A stretch of DNA of 64,000 nucleotides from Dallia pectoralis (GCA_029465975.1 CM055728.1:29806513-29870512); one strand, 5' to 3'; counted from the stretch's first letter, positions 10,159-23,332 are shown. Translations and numbers: made by a program. The notes: generated by a model from the letters alone, not told the origin.

Positions 10159-11474
10159 GAATGCTAAGCCACCCAAGAAGCCCGCAGAGCCGGACGGTGA
10201 GTGGATTCCTCGGAGGGGCAAGCTATAGCGCTCCGAGGTATGAAGCTCACCGTCAACCCACGGAGCAGCAGGAGCAGCGCTACACCTGGCAGGGTGATTG
10301 GGGGTCCGACTCCCTCTCCTCGGATGATGAGGAGGCAGTCTACGAGCGAGTGGAGGAGGACTCCCTGGAAGACGCCCTGCTATGGGATCCCGTCCTCAGT
10401 CGACTAGTCCCCGCAACATCGGACGTCGGCTGGGGCGGGCAGAAGACACCGCCCACTGTTCCGGGGCTGCAGCCAGGGCCAGCAAGAGCCCTGGAGCTAC
10501 AGCCACTACCCCCGCCGTGGGAGGACCCTTTCCGACCACCTACCTCCGGGACAGAGAAATCCCCGGAGGGGTTACATAAGCAGCCCCCGGCTGTCATTAG
10601 GGCGTGGTGGAAGGCATGGCTGGACTTTCAAGATCTGACGCCAGAGATCGCCTCCGCCACGCCAGGGCCCGAGATGGCCTCAGCTACGCCGGCGCCCAAG
10701 ATGGCTGTTGCCGTCACGCCAGCGCCCAAGATGGCTGTTGCCGTCACGCCAGCGCCCAAGATGGCTGTTGCCGTCACGCCAGCGTCCAAGATGGCTGTGG
10801 CCGTCACGCCAGCGCTCAAGATGGCTGCCGTCGCCACGCCAGCGCCCAAGATGGCTGCCGCCGTCACGCCAGCGTCCACGATGGTCCCCGCCGTCACGCC
10901 AGCGCCCAAGATGGCTGTTGCCGTCACGCCAGCGCCCAAGATGGCTGTTGCCGTCTTCACGCCAGCGCCCAAGATGGCTGCCGCCGTCACGCCAGCGTCC
11001 ACGATGGCCCCCGCTGTCACGCCAGCGCCCAAGATGGCTGCCACCGTCCCGCCAGCGTCCACGATGGCTCCCGCCGTTCCGCCAGCGCTCAAGATGGCTG
11101 CCGTCGTCCCGCCAGCGCCCAAGATGGCTGCCGTCGTCCCGCCAGCGCCCAAGATGGCTGCCGCCGTCTCGCCAGCGTCCACGATGGCTGCCGTCGTCCC
11201 GCTAGCGCCCAAGATGGCTGTCGCCGTCACGCCAGCGTCCACGATGGTCCCCGCCGTCACGCCAGCGTCCAAGATGGCTGTTGCCGCCGTCACGCCAGCG
11301 CCCAAGATGGCTGTTGTCGTCACGCCAGCGCTCAAGATGGCTGCCGTCGCCACGCCAGCGCCCAAGATGGCTGCCGCCACGTCGCCCACGATGGCCTCCG
11401 CCACGTCGCCCACAATGGCCGCCGCCACTACGCACTCTCAGCCGCACAAGATGGCGGCCTCTCAGCCGCACTAG
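10122..11474 (+). CDS. Repetitive ORF of the non-autonomous LTR element, function unknown
   Basis: A 450-residue ORF starts at ATG 10122 inside the LTR (an alternative start is ATG 10161, within the primer site). Residues about 1-185 are non-repetitive. They include an acidic stretch (SSDDEEAVYERVEEDSLEDA, about 70-90), a Pro-rich region, and a WWKAW segment near 175. From about residue 190 to 435 it is a degenerate decapeptide array of the type TPAPKMAVAV. It ends with His/Ser/Gln-rich residues and TAG. I recognise no gag, protease or polymerase domain: there is no CCHC knuckle, no D-S/T-G and no YxDD. Fish gene models with long APKMAA-type repeats exist, but I know of no assigned function. 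It could be a degenerated or replaced gag, or a passive spacer kept open because the DNA unit is 30 bp. The + alternative frame and the minus strand are also open over the repeat. Confidence 0.6.
   Translation: MAFTTLRRSIHDRMLSHPRSPQSRTVSGFLGGASYSAPRYEAHRQPTEQQEQRYTWQGDWGSDSLSSDDEEAVYERVEEDSLEDALLWDPVLSRLVPATSDVGWGGQKTPPTVPGLQPGPARALELQPLPPPWEDPFRPPTSGTEKSPEGLHKQPPAVIRAWWKAWLDFQDLTPEIASATPGPEMASATPAPKMAVAVTPAPKMAVAVTPAPKMAVAVTPASKMAVAVTPALKMAAVATPAPKMAAAVTPASTMVPAVTPAPKMAVAVTPAPKMAVAVFTPAPKMAAAVTPASTMAPAVTPAPKMAATVPPASTMAPAVPPALKMAAVVPPAPKMAAVVPPAPKMAAAVSPASTMAAVVPLAPKMAVAVTPASTMVPAVTPASKMAVAAVTPAPKMAVVVTPALKMAAVATPAPKMAAATSPTMASATSPTMAAATTHSQPHKMAASQPH
10160..10169 (+). other. Self-primer binding site
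   Basis: AATGCTAAGC, one base after the LTR end, pairs perfectly over ten bases with GCTTAGCATT at 9915-9924. The bases on either side do not pair, so the match is sharply bounded. No TGG-type tRNA primer site is seen at this position. Confidence 0.8.
10690..11400 (+). repeat. 30-bp minisatellite inside the element ORF
   Basis: About 23 copies of a 30-bp unit with CCAGCGCCCAAGATGGCTG and a GTCACG/GTCCCG end are present. The unit length equals ten codons. One +3 or +6 insertion (near 10953 and 11285) preserves the frame. Confidence 0.93.
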
Positions 11475-11622
11475 ATGGCGGCCTCCCAGCCCACCGAGGC
11501 CTATTCAGGGCTGGACCTGCGGTCCTGGACTGACCCTTTTGGGTTTGACTGTGGGTTCTCTCCCTGTTGCTCCCTTGTTTTGTTTTTGTGTTTCCGTCGG
11601 CTATCTGGGGAGCTAGCCTTTT

Positions 11623-11633
11623 AGTGGGGGATA
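11623..11633 (+). other. Polypurine tract of the LTR element
   Basis: AGTGGGGGATA immediately precedes the 3' LTR (one base, C, between). It is the expected plus-strand primer. Confidence 0.75.
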
Positions 11634-11634
11634 C

Positions 11635-12024
11635 TGTCACGATTGGTGTGGTGGCGTTGCTACACGGACATATTTCGGTGATGCACTTCCTTGTTTCACT
11701 TCCTTGTTTACGTTTGTCTCACGGCTGTTTGTAATTGTAATCATGAGGGATATAAAGGGGTCGCTAGCAAGTCACTCCTTGCTTAGCATTGTTATATGTC
11801 ACGTTGGCATTATCGGTGAGTGTGTTAGGTATATCCATTATAGTTGTTGTTTGTCAATGTTTGTTTAAAGTCGCTATATGCGCAGTTTCATTTACATTCA
11901 ACCGAGTTCGTGTTTTTCGCCGTTTACGGTTTGTTTTACTTTGGTCAGTTTAATAAACCTGTCTTTAACGGATTACGACTCTGCAAAATGGCTTTCACCA
12001 CATTACGCCGGTCAATACATGACA
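11635..12024 (+). repeat. 3' LTR of the non-autonomous element
   Basis: 390 bp, same length as the 5' LTR, with no difference seen by eye. It is followed by the GATTC target duplication. AATAAA at 11952-11957 is the expected polyadenylation signal. Confidence 0.95.
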
Positions 12025-12029
12025 GATTC

Positions 12030-13076
12030 CCTCAAACCTCATAAACAGACAAGTAACCAGATCAGTGAGTTACTTCCTCATTTTTCTTTCCTTCATTTAG
12101 TTTTCTTACTAATAACACAGCACCAGCACCCTGCCTCCCCCCCCCATGACCCTGAGTCTACCTCTGCTGAGCTCCGACTGCCTGGGTTCAGCAGCTCTGG
12201 ACGGGAGTCTGTTCAAACACACAATTGTAGGCAGTAAATAAATTACCCCCAGCTCTCCGCTTCCTTTGTGGCCAGCCAGCAGCCTTCGGACCAGCTGCCC
12301 TGGATAATGGGACTGGGTGGGGGTGGTGAAGGCACAAAGACGTAGACCTCCGCGGCAGGTTGAGAGCCACTACGTCAGTCGCACATCCTACTCTGGTCTC
12401 GACTGACTCCGTGGCTGACTTACAAAAGCCCTGCGCTAGTAGTGATGGACACACAAAAAAATAGTTTACAAAAGGAACAGGAATTGAAAAGGGAATTTCC
12501 TCAGCAAACTTTCTTTTGTGCGCTGACTCGACACCGGCGCCGGGACAAGCTCCAATTGGTCTCGTAGCTGCTGGTCTCGCTCTCACTCCATTCAATCCTC
12601 TGGTTCCGATGGAGGACGTTGTTACTTCAGGGCCGTAGGTGGCTGCCGACAGGAATACATAGAGAGCGAGATAAGAGGGTGACATTTGTTTGCCATGTCA
12701 CAGCAGAGATGTGCTCAACTCACTCAGGGAGACGTATTTGTTTGTTTGACTGCCTGTTTTCAGTTGTGAAAAAATCTCATCCGGATGAGTATTTTTCAGG
12801 AAATTGTGTCAGTTCTTTGTTGAAATTGGACGTCTGTCCAAGTCACTAGATTATATCCAGTCACACGATCATCCCTCAGGAATGTCCTTCCAGCTGAAAT
12901 CTCCCACCTAGAAAAACAGTCATTGGTTTAGAAGACAAACCAATTCTAGTCTATTGGAACAAAGAGAATACTGCAGAACTTTGGTTCGTCTTCATGTTTT
13001 AAGTCTTTCTCATATGTCAGCCTGTAACCAATGAAAACAAATGTGTAGTTAAGTTAACCGTGTAACCATGACCCAG
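12030..13076. other. Unique sequence, no gene recognised
   Basis: Unique DNA of mixed composition. A minus-strand ORF (12188-12685, 165 codons) has no recognisable domain or flanking gene signals. I do not call it. Confidence 0.4.
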
Positions 13077-13788
13077 GATGTAATGTCCTACTCCAGGGTC
13101 ATGTGTTTCTGCTCTTGACAGGCTGGGATGTCCTACTCCAGGGTCGTGTGTTTCTGCTCTTGACAGGGGTGTGATGTCCTACTACAGGGTCGTGTGTTTC
13201 TGCTCTTGACAGGCTGGGATGTCCTACTCCAGGGTCGTGTGTTTCTGCTCTTGACAGGGGTGTGATGTCCTACTCCAGGGTCGTGTGTTTCTGCTCTTGA
13301 CAGGCTGGGATGTCCTACTCCAGGGTCGTGTGTTTCTGCTCTTGACAGGAGTGTGATGTCCTACTCCAGGGTCGTGTGTTTCTGCTCTTGACAGGGTGTG
13401 ATGTCCTACTCCAGGGTCGTGTGTTTCTGCTCTTGACAGGATTGTGATGTCCTACTCCAGGGTCGTGTGTTTCTGCTCTTGACAGGGTGTGATGTCCTAC
13501 TCCAGGGTCGTGTGTTTCTGCTCTTGACAGGCTGGGATGTCCTACTCCAGGGTCGTGTGTTTCTGCTCTTGACAGGGTGTGATGTCCTACTCCAGGGTCG
13601 TGTGTTTCTGCTCTTGACAGGATTGTGATGTCCTACTCCAGGGTCGTGTGTTTCTGCTCTTGACAGGGTGTGATGTCCTACTCCAGGGTCATGTGTTTCT
13701 GCTCTTGACAGGGTGTGATGTCCTACTCCAGGGTCGTGTGTTTCTGCTCTTGACAGGGTGTGATGTCCTACTCCAGGGTCGTGTGTTT
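13077..13788. repeat. 46-48 bp minisatellite
   Basis: About 15 copies of a unit with GATGTCCTACTCCAGGGTCG and GTGTTTCTGCTCTTGACAGG are present. Spacer variants (CTGGGATG, GGTGTGATG, ATTGTGATG) alternate. Confidence 0.95.
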
Positions 13789-15138
<1,350 letters not shown>

Positions 15139-15317
15139 GCTTTCTCCTGTCACCTCCTCAGGTTCTGTCCTCCTCCTGTCACCTACTCAGGTTCTGTCCT
15201 CCTGTCACCTCCTCAGGTTCTGTCCTCCTCCTGTCACCTCCTCAGGTTCTGTCCTCCTGTCACCTCCTCAGGTTCTGTCCTCCTGTCACCTCCTCAGGTT
15301 CTGTCCTCCTCCTGGAC
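15139..15317. repeat. 24-27 bp minisatellite (CTCAGGTTCTGTCCTCC)
   Basis: Six or seven copies of TCCTGTCACCTCCTCAGG plus TTCTGTCC are present. Length variation comes from one or two CTC triplets. Confidence 0.9.
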
Positions 15318-15380
15318 GTGTTCACTTACCACCCTGTGTTAGTCTGGGCTTAGAGTCCCATCGGAGAGAGGTAGGAGGGA

Positions 15381-15613
15381 GGAGGATTCCCATAGGAGGA
15401 GGAAGGAGGGGTGGGGCACTCCCATAGGAGGAGGAAGGAGGGGTGGGGCACTCCCATAGGAGGAGGAAGGAGGGGTGGGGCACTCCCATAGGAGGAGGAA
15501 GGAGGGGTGGGGCACTCCCATAGGAGGAGGAAGGAGGGGTGGGGCACTCCCATAGGAGGAGGAAGGAGGGGTGGGGCACTCCCATAGGAGGAGGAAGGAG
15601 GGGTGGGGCACTC
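15381..15613. repeat. 32-bp purine-rich minisatellite
   Basis: About seven copies of a 32-bp unit (CCCATAGGAGGAGGAAGGAG then GGGTGGGGCACT) are present. Since 32 is not a multiple of three, the same peptide cycles through all minus frames, so three overlapping minus ORFs appear. Confidence 0.95.
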
Positions 15614-15825
15614 CCCGCATCTTTGACACCATGAATTATAGAAGCATCTCAATGGGACTTTTTCTTGCCACATATAAATAGAAACCTAGATAGAAATTGC
15701 ATTATTAATTAGAGAGGCTCCCTCGTCCTGTACGCCAAACACCCGACACCTCCAGTAGACCATTATAGGGGCCATTAAGTTGTGCTACCCCGGAAACGGT
15801 GTGCTGGGGAGTGGGGGCCTTTAGA
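15614..15825. other. Short unique spacer
   Basis: Unique DNA, nothing recognised. Confidence 0.4.
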
Positions 15826-16189
15826 CATCCAGCTAGACATCAAGCTCGACATCCAGCTACACATCCAGCTAGACATCCAGCTACACATTCAGCTAGACAT
15901 CCAGCTAGACATCCAGCTAGACATCCAGCTAGACATCCAGCTAGACATCCAGCTAGACATCCAGCTAGACACATCCAGCTACACATCCAGCTAAACATCC
16001 AGCTAGACATCCAGCTACACATCCAGCTAGACATCCAGCTAGACATCCAGCTACACATCCAGCTAGACATCCAGCTAGACATCCAGCTACACATCCAGCT
16101 AGACATCCAGCTACACATCCAGCTAGACATCCAGCTAGACATCCAGCTACACATCCAGCTAGACATCCAGCTAGACATCCAGCTAGAAA
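15826..16189. repeat. 12-bp minisatellite (ACATCCAGCTAG)
   Basis: About 30 copies of ACATCCAGCTAG or ACATCCAGCTAC are present. A two-unit loss/shift occurs near 15970. Confidence 0.96.
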
Positions 16190-16677
16190 CAGGTAGGATT
16201 GTGAGTTCGTTCCCCAGGGGACCGCGGTGAAGAAAACGTGTCATCGTTAACATGACACGTGTGAATACTGTCTTGGTTTTATAGCTGAATACCATAGAAG
16301 TCATAAAAAACATATTGTCTTGGTACGTGTTCACGCAGAATATCGCCCATAGAATAGCGGTTCACCAGGCTTTACTAGATGTCCATTCGTTGGTGTTTGC
16401 AATCTAGAGTTCCTATATCTACATCAATCAATTGCAAATTAGAAAGACGCGCGAGTGCCATGCTATTAACTTATTTTCTAGCTGAAAATGTTTTTCTGAA
16501 TATCTGGTTTTAGACCTGGGCATTGTGCTATTACTGCTACTATACTGGTTGTAAATGATATTGCCGATGGCACCGCATTAAAAATGTAATTGTTAAGTTC
16601 AGTTTATTGGCATGTCAAGGGCCTTTTTATACAGTTGATCATTTGATTTTGATTAAGCAATTGAACTTGTTATTGGG
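16190..16677. other. Unique AT-rich sequence
   Basis: Unique DNA. A TTAACATGACACGTGTGA segment near 16246 contains CACGTG (E-box). No gene recognised. Confidence 0.4.
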
Positions 16678-16972
16678 CTGTGGATACCAGTGGATACCAG
16701 TGGATACCTGTGGATACCAGTGGATACCTGTGGATACCAGTGGATACCAGTGGATACCAGTGGATACCTGTGGATACCAGTGGATACCTGTGGATACCTA
16801 TGGATACCTGTGGATACCAGTGGATACCTGTGGATACCAGTGGATACCTGTGGATTCCAGTGGATACCTGTGGATACCAGTGGATACCTGTGGATACCAG
16901 TGGATACCTGTGGATACCTGTGGATACCAGTGGATACCTGTGGATACCAGTGGATACCTATGGATACCTGTT
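16678..16972. repeat. Exact 10-bp minisatellite (TGGATACCAG/TGGATACCTG)
   Basis: Twenty-nine consecutive 10-bp units have no length change. Two versions, ending AG or TG, alternate irregularly. Single-unit variants end CTA or contain TGGATTCC. All three + frames are open over it; none is a gene. Confidence 0.97.
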
Positions 16973-18108
<1,136 letters not shown>

Positions 18109-18362
18109 GTGTGTGTATGCAAGGTAAAGGAGGGGTGGAGTATGCCCCCCGTCCATACAAAGACCCAGGCAGGTGAGGTATGTGTGTGTTAGTGTGTGTG
18201 AGGGAGGCAGGGAGGGGAGGGGTTTAGTTTGCCCCCCTCGTCCACACAAAGACTCAGGCAGGTGCAGCTCTCTGCCTTTGTCTTGTCTGGCAGCACTGTT
18301 TGTTTGTTCAGAAAACTTTTGGAGAACTCTTTTATTGCCCTGCCGAAGACAAAGACCAGATT

Positions 18363-20462
18363 CAATATCAGCAGGGAGATACCCAGAATACGGTATCAGC
18401 AGGGAGATACCATGCATGCAATATCAGCAGGGAGATGGAGATACCCCACATATGATATCAGCAGGGAGATACCCCACATATGATATCAGCAGGGAGATAC
18501 CCCACATATGATATTAGCAGGGAGATACCCCACATACGGTATCAGCAGGGAAATACCCTGCATGTAATATCATCAGCAGGGAGATACCCTGCATGTAATA
18601 TCAGCAGGGAGATACCCCACATACGATATCAGCAGGGAGATACCCCACATACAATATCGGTAGGGAGATACCCCACATACGATATCAGTAGGGAGATACC
18701 CCACATACGATATCAGTAGGGAGATACCCCACATACGATATCAGTAGGGAGATACCCCACATACGATATCAGCAGGGAGATACCCCACATACGATATCAG
18801 CAGGGAGATACCCCACATACGATATTAGTAGGGAGATACCCCACATACGACATCAGCAGGGAGATACCCCACATACGATATCAGTAGGGAGATACCCCAC
18901 ATACGATATCAGCAGGGAGATACCCCATATACGATATCAGCAGGGAGATACCCCACATACGATATCAGTAGGGAGAGACCCCACATACGATATCAGCAGG
19001 GAGATACCCCACATACGATATCAGTAGGGAGATACCCCACATACGATATCAGTATGGAGATACCCCACATACGATATCAGTAGGGAGATACCCCACGTAC
19101 GATATCAGCAGGGAGATACCCCACATACGATATCAGCAGGGAGATACCCCACATACGATATCAGCAGGGAGATACCCCACATACGATATCAGCAGGGAGA
19201 TACCCCACATACGATATCAGTAGGGAGATACCCCACATACGATATCAGCAGGGAGATACCCCACATACGATATCAGCAGGGAGATACCCCACATACGATA
19301 TCAGCAGGGAGATACCCCACATACGATATCAGTAGGGAGATACCCCACATACGATATCAGTAGGGAGATACCCCACATACGATATCAGTAGGGAGATACC
19401 CCACATACGATATCAGTAGGGATATCGTATGTGGGGTATCTCCCTACTGATATCGTATGTGGGGTATCTCCCTACTGATATCGTATGTGGGGTATCAGCA
19501 GGGAGATACCCCACATACGATATCAGTAGGGAGATACCCCACATACGATATCAGTAGGGAGATACCCCACATACGATATCAGTAGGGAGATACCCCACAT
19601 ACGATATCAGCAGGGAGATACCCCACATACGATATCAGCAGGGAGATACCCCACATACGATATTAGTAGGGAGATACCCCACATACGACATCAGCAGGGA
19701 GATACCCCACATACGATATCAGTAGGGAGATACCCCACATACGATATCAGCAGGGAGATACCCCATATACGATATCAGCAGGGAGATACCCCACATACGA
19801 TATCAGTAGGGAGAGACCCCACATACGATATCAGCAGGGAGATACCCCACATACGATATCAGTAGGGAGATACCCCACATACGATATCAGTATGGAGATA
19901 CCCCACATACGATATCAGTAGGGAGATACCCCACGTACGATATCAGCAGGGAGATACCCCACATACGATATCAGCAGGGAGATACCCCACATACGATATC
20001 AGCAGGAGATACCCCACATACGATATCAGCAGGAGATACCCCACATACGATATCAGCAGGAGATACCCCACATACGATATCAGTAGGGAGATACCCCACA
20101 TACGATATCAGCAGGAGATACCCCACATACGATATCAGCAGGAGATACCCCACATACGATATCAGCAGGGAGATACCCCACATACGATATCAGCAGGGAG
20201 ATACCCCACATACGATATCAGCAGGGAGATACCCCACATACGATATCAGCAGGAGATACCCCACATACGATATCAGCAGGGAGATACCCCACATACAGAT
20301 ACCCCACGATATCAGCAGGAGATACCCCACATACGATATCAGCAGGGAGATACCCCACATACGATATCAGCAGGGAGATACCCCACATACGATATCAGCA
20401 GGGAGATACCCCACATACGATATCAGCAGGGAGATACCCCACATACGATATCAGCAGGGAGA
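18363..20462. repeat. 28-bp satellite array, 2.1 kb, with internal inversion
   Basis: About 75 copies of a 28-bp unit are present: GATATCAGCAGGGAGATACC then CCACATAC. Sub-variants are GTAGGG for GCAGGG, and a 27-bp form lacking one G. About 77 bp near 19421-19497 are inverted. A block of marker variants (GATATTAG, GACATC, CCATATAC, GAGAGACC, TATGGAG, CACGTAC) occurs twice with a constant 838-bp offset (for example 18821 and 19659). Confidence 0.97.
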
Positions 20463-20758
20463 TATCCTGCATGCTCCACGAGGCAGCTGTTCTGCACATT
20501 CAAAAGCAGGAGTCATTCCCTGATTATCTCCTGTTTTCCTCCAACAGAAACACAGAAACATATAAGTGGCAGCAATGTTTACCAATTCACACATGTGTAC
20601 ACTCACCCAGACGGACGGAAACACACACACACACACACACACTCTGCCTGCTTCTCACCTGTCGCCTCCACTAACAAGCCAAGGTCAAGTGAAGGTCAAG
20701 CTAAGATCAAGCTCTGATTTGTGTCTCTCTACAGGAGACTTGCTGCTTGTTGACACTG

Positions 20759-20796
<38 letters not shown>

Positions 20797-20965
20797 AACA
20801 TGTGAATATAAACATAGACATAATGACTATTGAATACAACGCTACTATCGGGTATAACTATTGTAAATCCATGGTAACACATCAACGTAACAATATTCCT
20901 GGGATCTAGAGTCATTTTTCCATGCATGTTCGGTAGTATTTGGATGTTGGCCAACGGCTCAATCT
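20463..20965. other. Unique sequence with (AC)n and (TA)n
   Basis: (AC)n lies at about 20613-20641 and (TA)n at about 20763-20794. No gene seen. Confidence 0.6.
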
Positions 20966-21702
20966 GACCTCTCAGGTTTATTCCACTTAACACAATCTGC
21001 AGAGCGAGACCTCACAGGTTTATTCCACTTTACACAATTTGCAGTGAGACCTCTCAGGTTTATTCCACTTAACACAATCTGCTGAGCGAGACCTCTTAGG
21101 TTTATTCCACTTTACACAATCTGCAGAGCGAGACCTCACAGGTTTATTCCACTTTACACAATCTGCAGAGCGAGACCTCACAGGTTTATTCCACTTTACA
21201 CAATTTGCAGTGAGACCTCTCAGGTTTATTCCACTTTACACAATCTGCAGAGCGAGACCTCACAGGTTTATTCCACTTTACACAATCTTCAGATTGAGAC
21301 CTCACAGGTTTATTCCACTTTACACAATCTGCAGAGCGAGACCTCTCAGGTTTATTCCACTTTACACAATCTGCAGAGCGAGACCTCAAAGGTTTATTCC
21401 ACTTTACACAATCTGCAGAGTGAGACCTCACAGGTTTATTCCACTTTACACAATTTGCAGTGAGACCTCTCAGGTTTATTCCACTTAACACAATCTGCTG
21501 AGCGAGACCTCTTAGGTTTATTCCACTTTACACAATCTTCAGAGCGAGACCTCTCAGGTTTATTCCACTTTACACAATCTTCGGAGCGAGACCTCTTAGG
21601 TTTATTCCACTTTACACAATTTGCAGTGAGACCTCTCAGGTTTATTCCACTTTACACAATCTGCAGAACGAAACCCCTCAGGTTTATTCCACTTTACACA
21701 TT
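20966..21702. repeat. 40-42 bp minisatellite
   Basis: About 18 copies of a unit with CAGGTTTATTCCACTTTACA then CAATCTGCAGAGCGAGACCT are present. Shorter copies have TTTGCAGTGAGACC. Confidence 0.95.
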
Positions 21703-22321
21703 CTTCTCTCTGAAAGAAAATAGCCGTGGATCTCTGTCGATCTCTGCTCCCGCGCCTGTGATCAAACAAGGTGATTCAAAGTGTGTCGATCAAAATTCCC
21801 GGATTTATTCCTGGAATCTTTTTAACACAGGTTGACATTGGCCAATCGTAAAGGAGGTGTGAACATTATTTTATTAACCAAGGACCTGTCTCCCCCCCTT
21901 AAGATGTCCATAAAGAACCTTAAAACGAACCAAACGGAGCGGGGCCTTCTCCGGGTAAACGCCTTCTCTTTCTGAATGACAATAACCCTCATTGCCTGTG
22001 TTCCCTTTCCCTCTACTCTCTCTTTTTAACACGCCACTCTGTTTGTTGTTTAAATGGCGAGGAGTAAATTGGCCACTTTGGCCGTTGTGAAACTCCTGCA
22101 GCTGCCAGTAATCGTCTGGTGTGTGTCGGCGGTAATGTGCAGTTACCAGTGTGAGGGTGTGCGGCGCGGGGGCGTGGAGAACGGGTCATGGCGGGCAGCG
22201 CAGAAAGCGCCATTAAGAGAAAATGATAGCCCTGTCTCTGAAACTCCATTACACACCAAACACTTAAAAGACTGGACTGGCTTCATTACGGACCAGCATG
22301 AATTATTCAGCACTCACACCA
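21703..22321. other. Unique sequence, no gene recognised
   Basis: Unique DNA. The + ORF starting at 22054 begins in non-repetitive sequence but runs into the pyrimidine tract. It has no recognisable domain. Confidence 0.35.
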
Positions 22322-22696
22322 TCTCCTCAGTCCTTTGTCCTGCCTCCTCTCTCCCAGCTCCTCTCTCGTTTGTCCTCCCTTCTCTGTCCTCTCCTTCCTC
22401 CTCTGTCGTCCCTCATCTCTCCTCTCTCGTCTGTCCTCCTCTCTCCCCTCTCTCGTCTCCTCTCTCGTATGTCCTCCCTTCTCTTTGCTCTCTCCTCCCA
22501 CGTCTCTCCATTCTCCACTCTTTCCTCCCGTGTCTGTCCATTCTCCTCTCTCTTATCTTTTCTCTCATCCCTCCCCTGCCCTCCCTCTTCTCTGGATCCA
22601 TTCCTCTCTCACTCGCTACAGACTTCTGTTTAAACTGGAGGCCAGCCAGAAGTGAGGGAAGGAGGAAGAGCAGAGGGAGAGAGGAGAGTGAGGAGC

Positions 22697-22728
<32 letters not shown>

Positions 22729-22735
22729 CGGTGTG
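22322..22735. repeat. Pyrimidine tract then (GA)n
   Basis: TCTCC-rich sequence covers 22322-22620. A purine stretch with (GA)n lies at about 22697-22720. Strand asymmetry flips between the two. Confidence 0.85.
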
Positions 22736-22865
22736 GCACAGAGTAGCCCAGGGCTGTGACAGGGCGCCAGGGTCTGACAGGAATGAAGGAAAAGATGTGG
22801 AGTGTCTGGCTTTATAGAACCACAGGGAGTGTGAGTGAGCCTGTGAACGTGCTCTAGTAATAGAT

Positions 22866-23332
22866 GGATACGAGAGGGGGTGAGAGAGGGGGAGAGGGGG
22901 TGGGGGTGAGAGAGGGAGAGGGGGTGGGGGTGAGAGAGGGAGAGGAGGGAGAGGGGGTGAGACAGGGAGAGGGGGAGAGAGGGGGGTGGGGGTGAGAGAG
23001 GGAGAGAGGGGGTGAGAGAGGGAGAGGGGGTGAGAGAGGGAGAGGGGGGTGAGAGAGGGGGTGGGGTGAGAGAGGGAGGGAGGGAGGGAGGGAGAGGGAG
23101 GGGTGAGTGAGGGGAGGTGAAAGAGGGAATGGGGGAGAGGGAGGGGTGAGAGAGGGGGTGGGGGTGAGAGAGGGAGGGAGGGAGAGAAAGAGAGGGGGGG
23201 TGAGAGAGGGAGGGAGGGAGAGGGTGGGATGAGAGAATGGGAAGGAGGTAGAGAGAGAGGAGAAGGAGGGGGAGGGAGGTAGAGAGAGAGAGAGGGGAAG
23301 TAGGGAGGGGAGAGGGAGAGGAGAAGGGAGCG
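22866..23332. repeat. Polypurine minisatellite (GGTGAGAGAGGGAGAGGG)
   Basis: About 470 bp almost free of pyrimidines except T in GGTGAGAG. It is a degenerate 16-20 bp unit. Minus ORFs over it are Pro/Ser/Leu low complexity. Confidence 0.93.

Larger units (their letters stand above)
9769..12024 (+). mobile_element. Non-autonomous LTR retrotransposon, Ty3/gypsy-like, self-primed
   Basis: Seen: two 390-bp direct repeats bound by TG...CA (9769-10158 and 11635-12024) that look identical by eye. They are flanked by the 5-bp duplication GATTC at 9764-9768 and 12025-12029. A purine tract lies just before the 3' repeat, and an internal region of only 1476 bp holds one ORF. No protease, reverse transcriptase, RNase H or integrase motif is present, so the element must move using proteins in trans. 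The ten bases at 10160-10169 are the exact reverse complement of LTR bases 9915-9924. Known: this geometry is that of the Tf1/sushi group of Ty3/gypsy, where the transcript's own 5' end primes reverse transcription. Inferred: the element is young and its autonomous partner is a sushi/Tf1-like element elsewhere in the genome. Confidence 0.93.

Noticed and set aside
10604..11533. Alternative + frame (309 codons) and minus ORF (266 codons) over the LTR-element repeat
   Set aside because: The 30-bp unit is a multiple of three without stops in several frames. These frames contain almost only repeat, whereas the 10122 frame extends over non-repetitive sequence.
12188..12685. 165-codon minus ORF in unique sequence
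   Set aside because: Not repetitive, but no domain, no splice context and no neighbour; length is within chance for GC-moderate DNA.
18363..20462. CRISPR-like array of 28-bp repeats
   Set aside because: Repeats are contiguous without unique spacers, in vertebrate DNA with introns; this is a satellite.
22054..22746. 230-codon + ORF
   Set aside because: Two thirds is pyrimidine-tract low complexity; the remaining first part resembles nothing I know.
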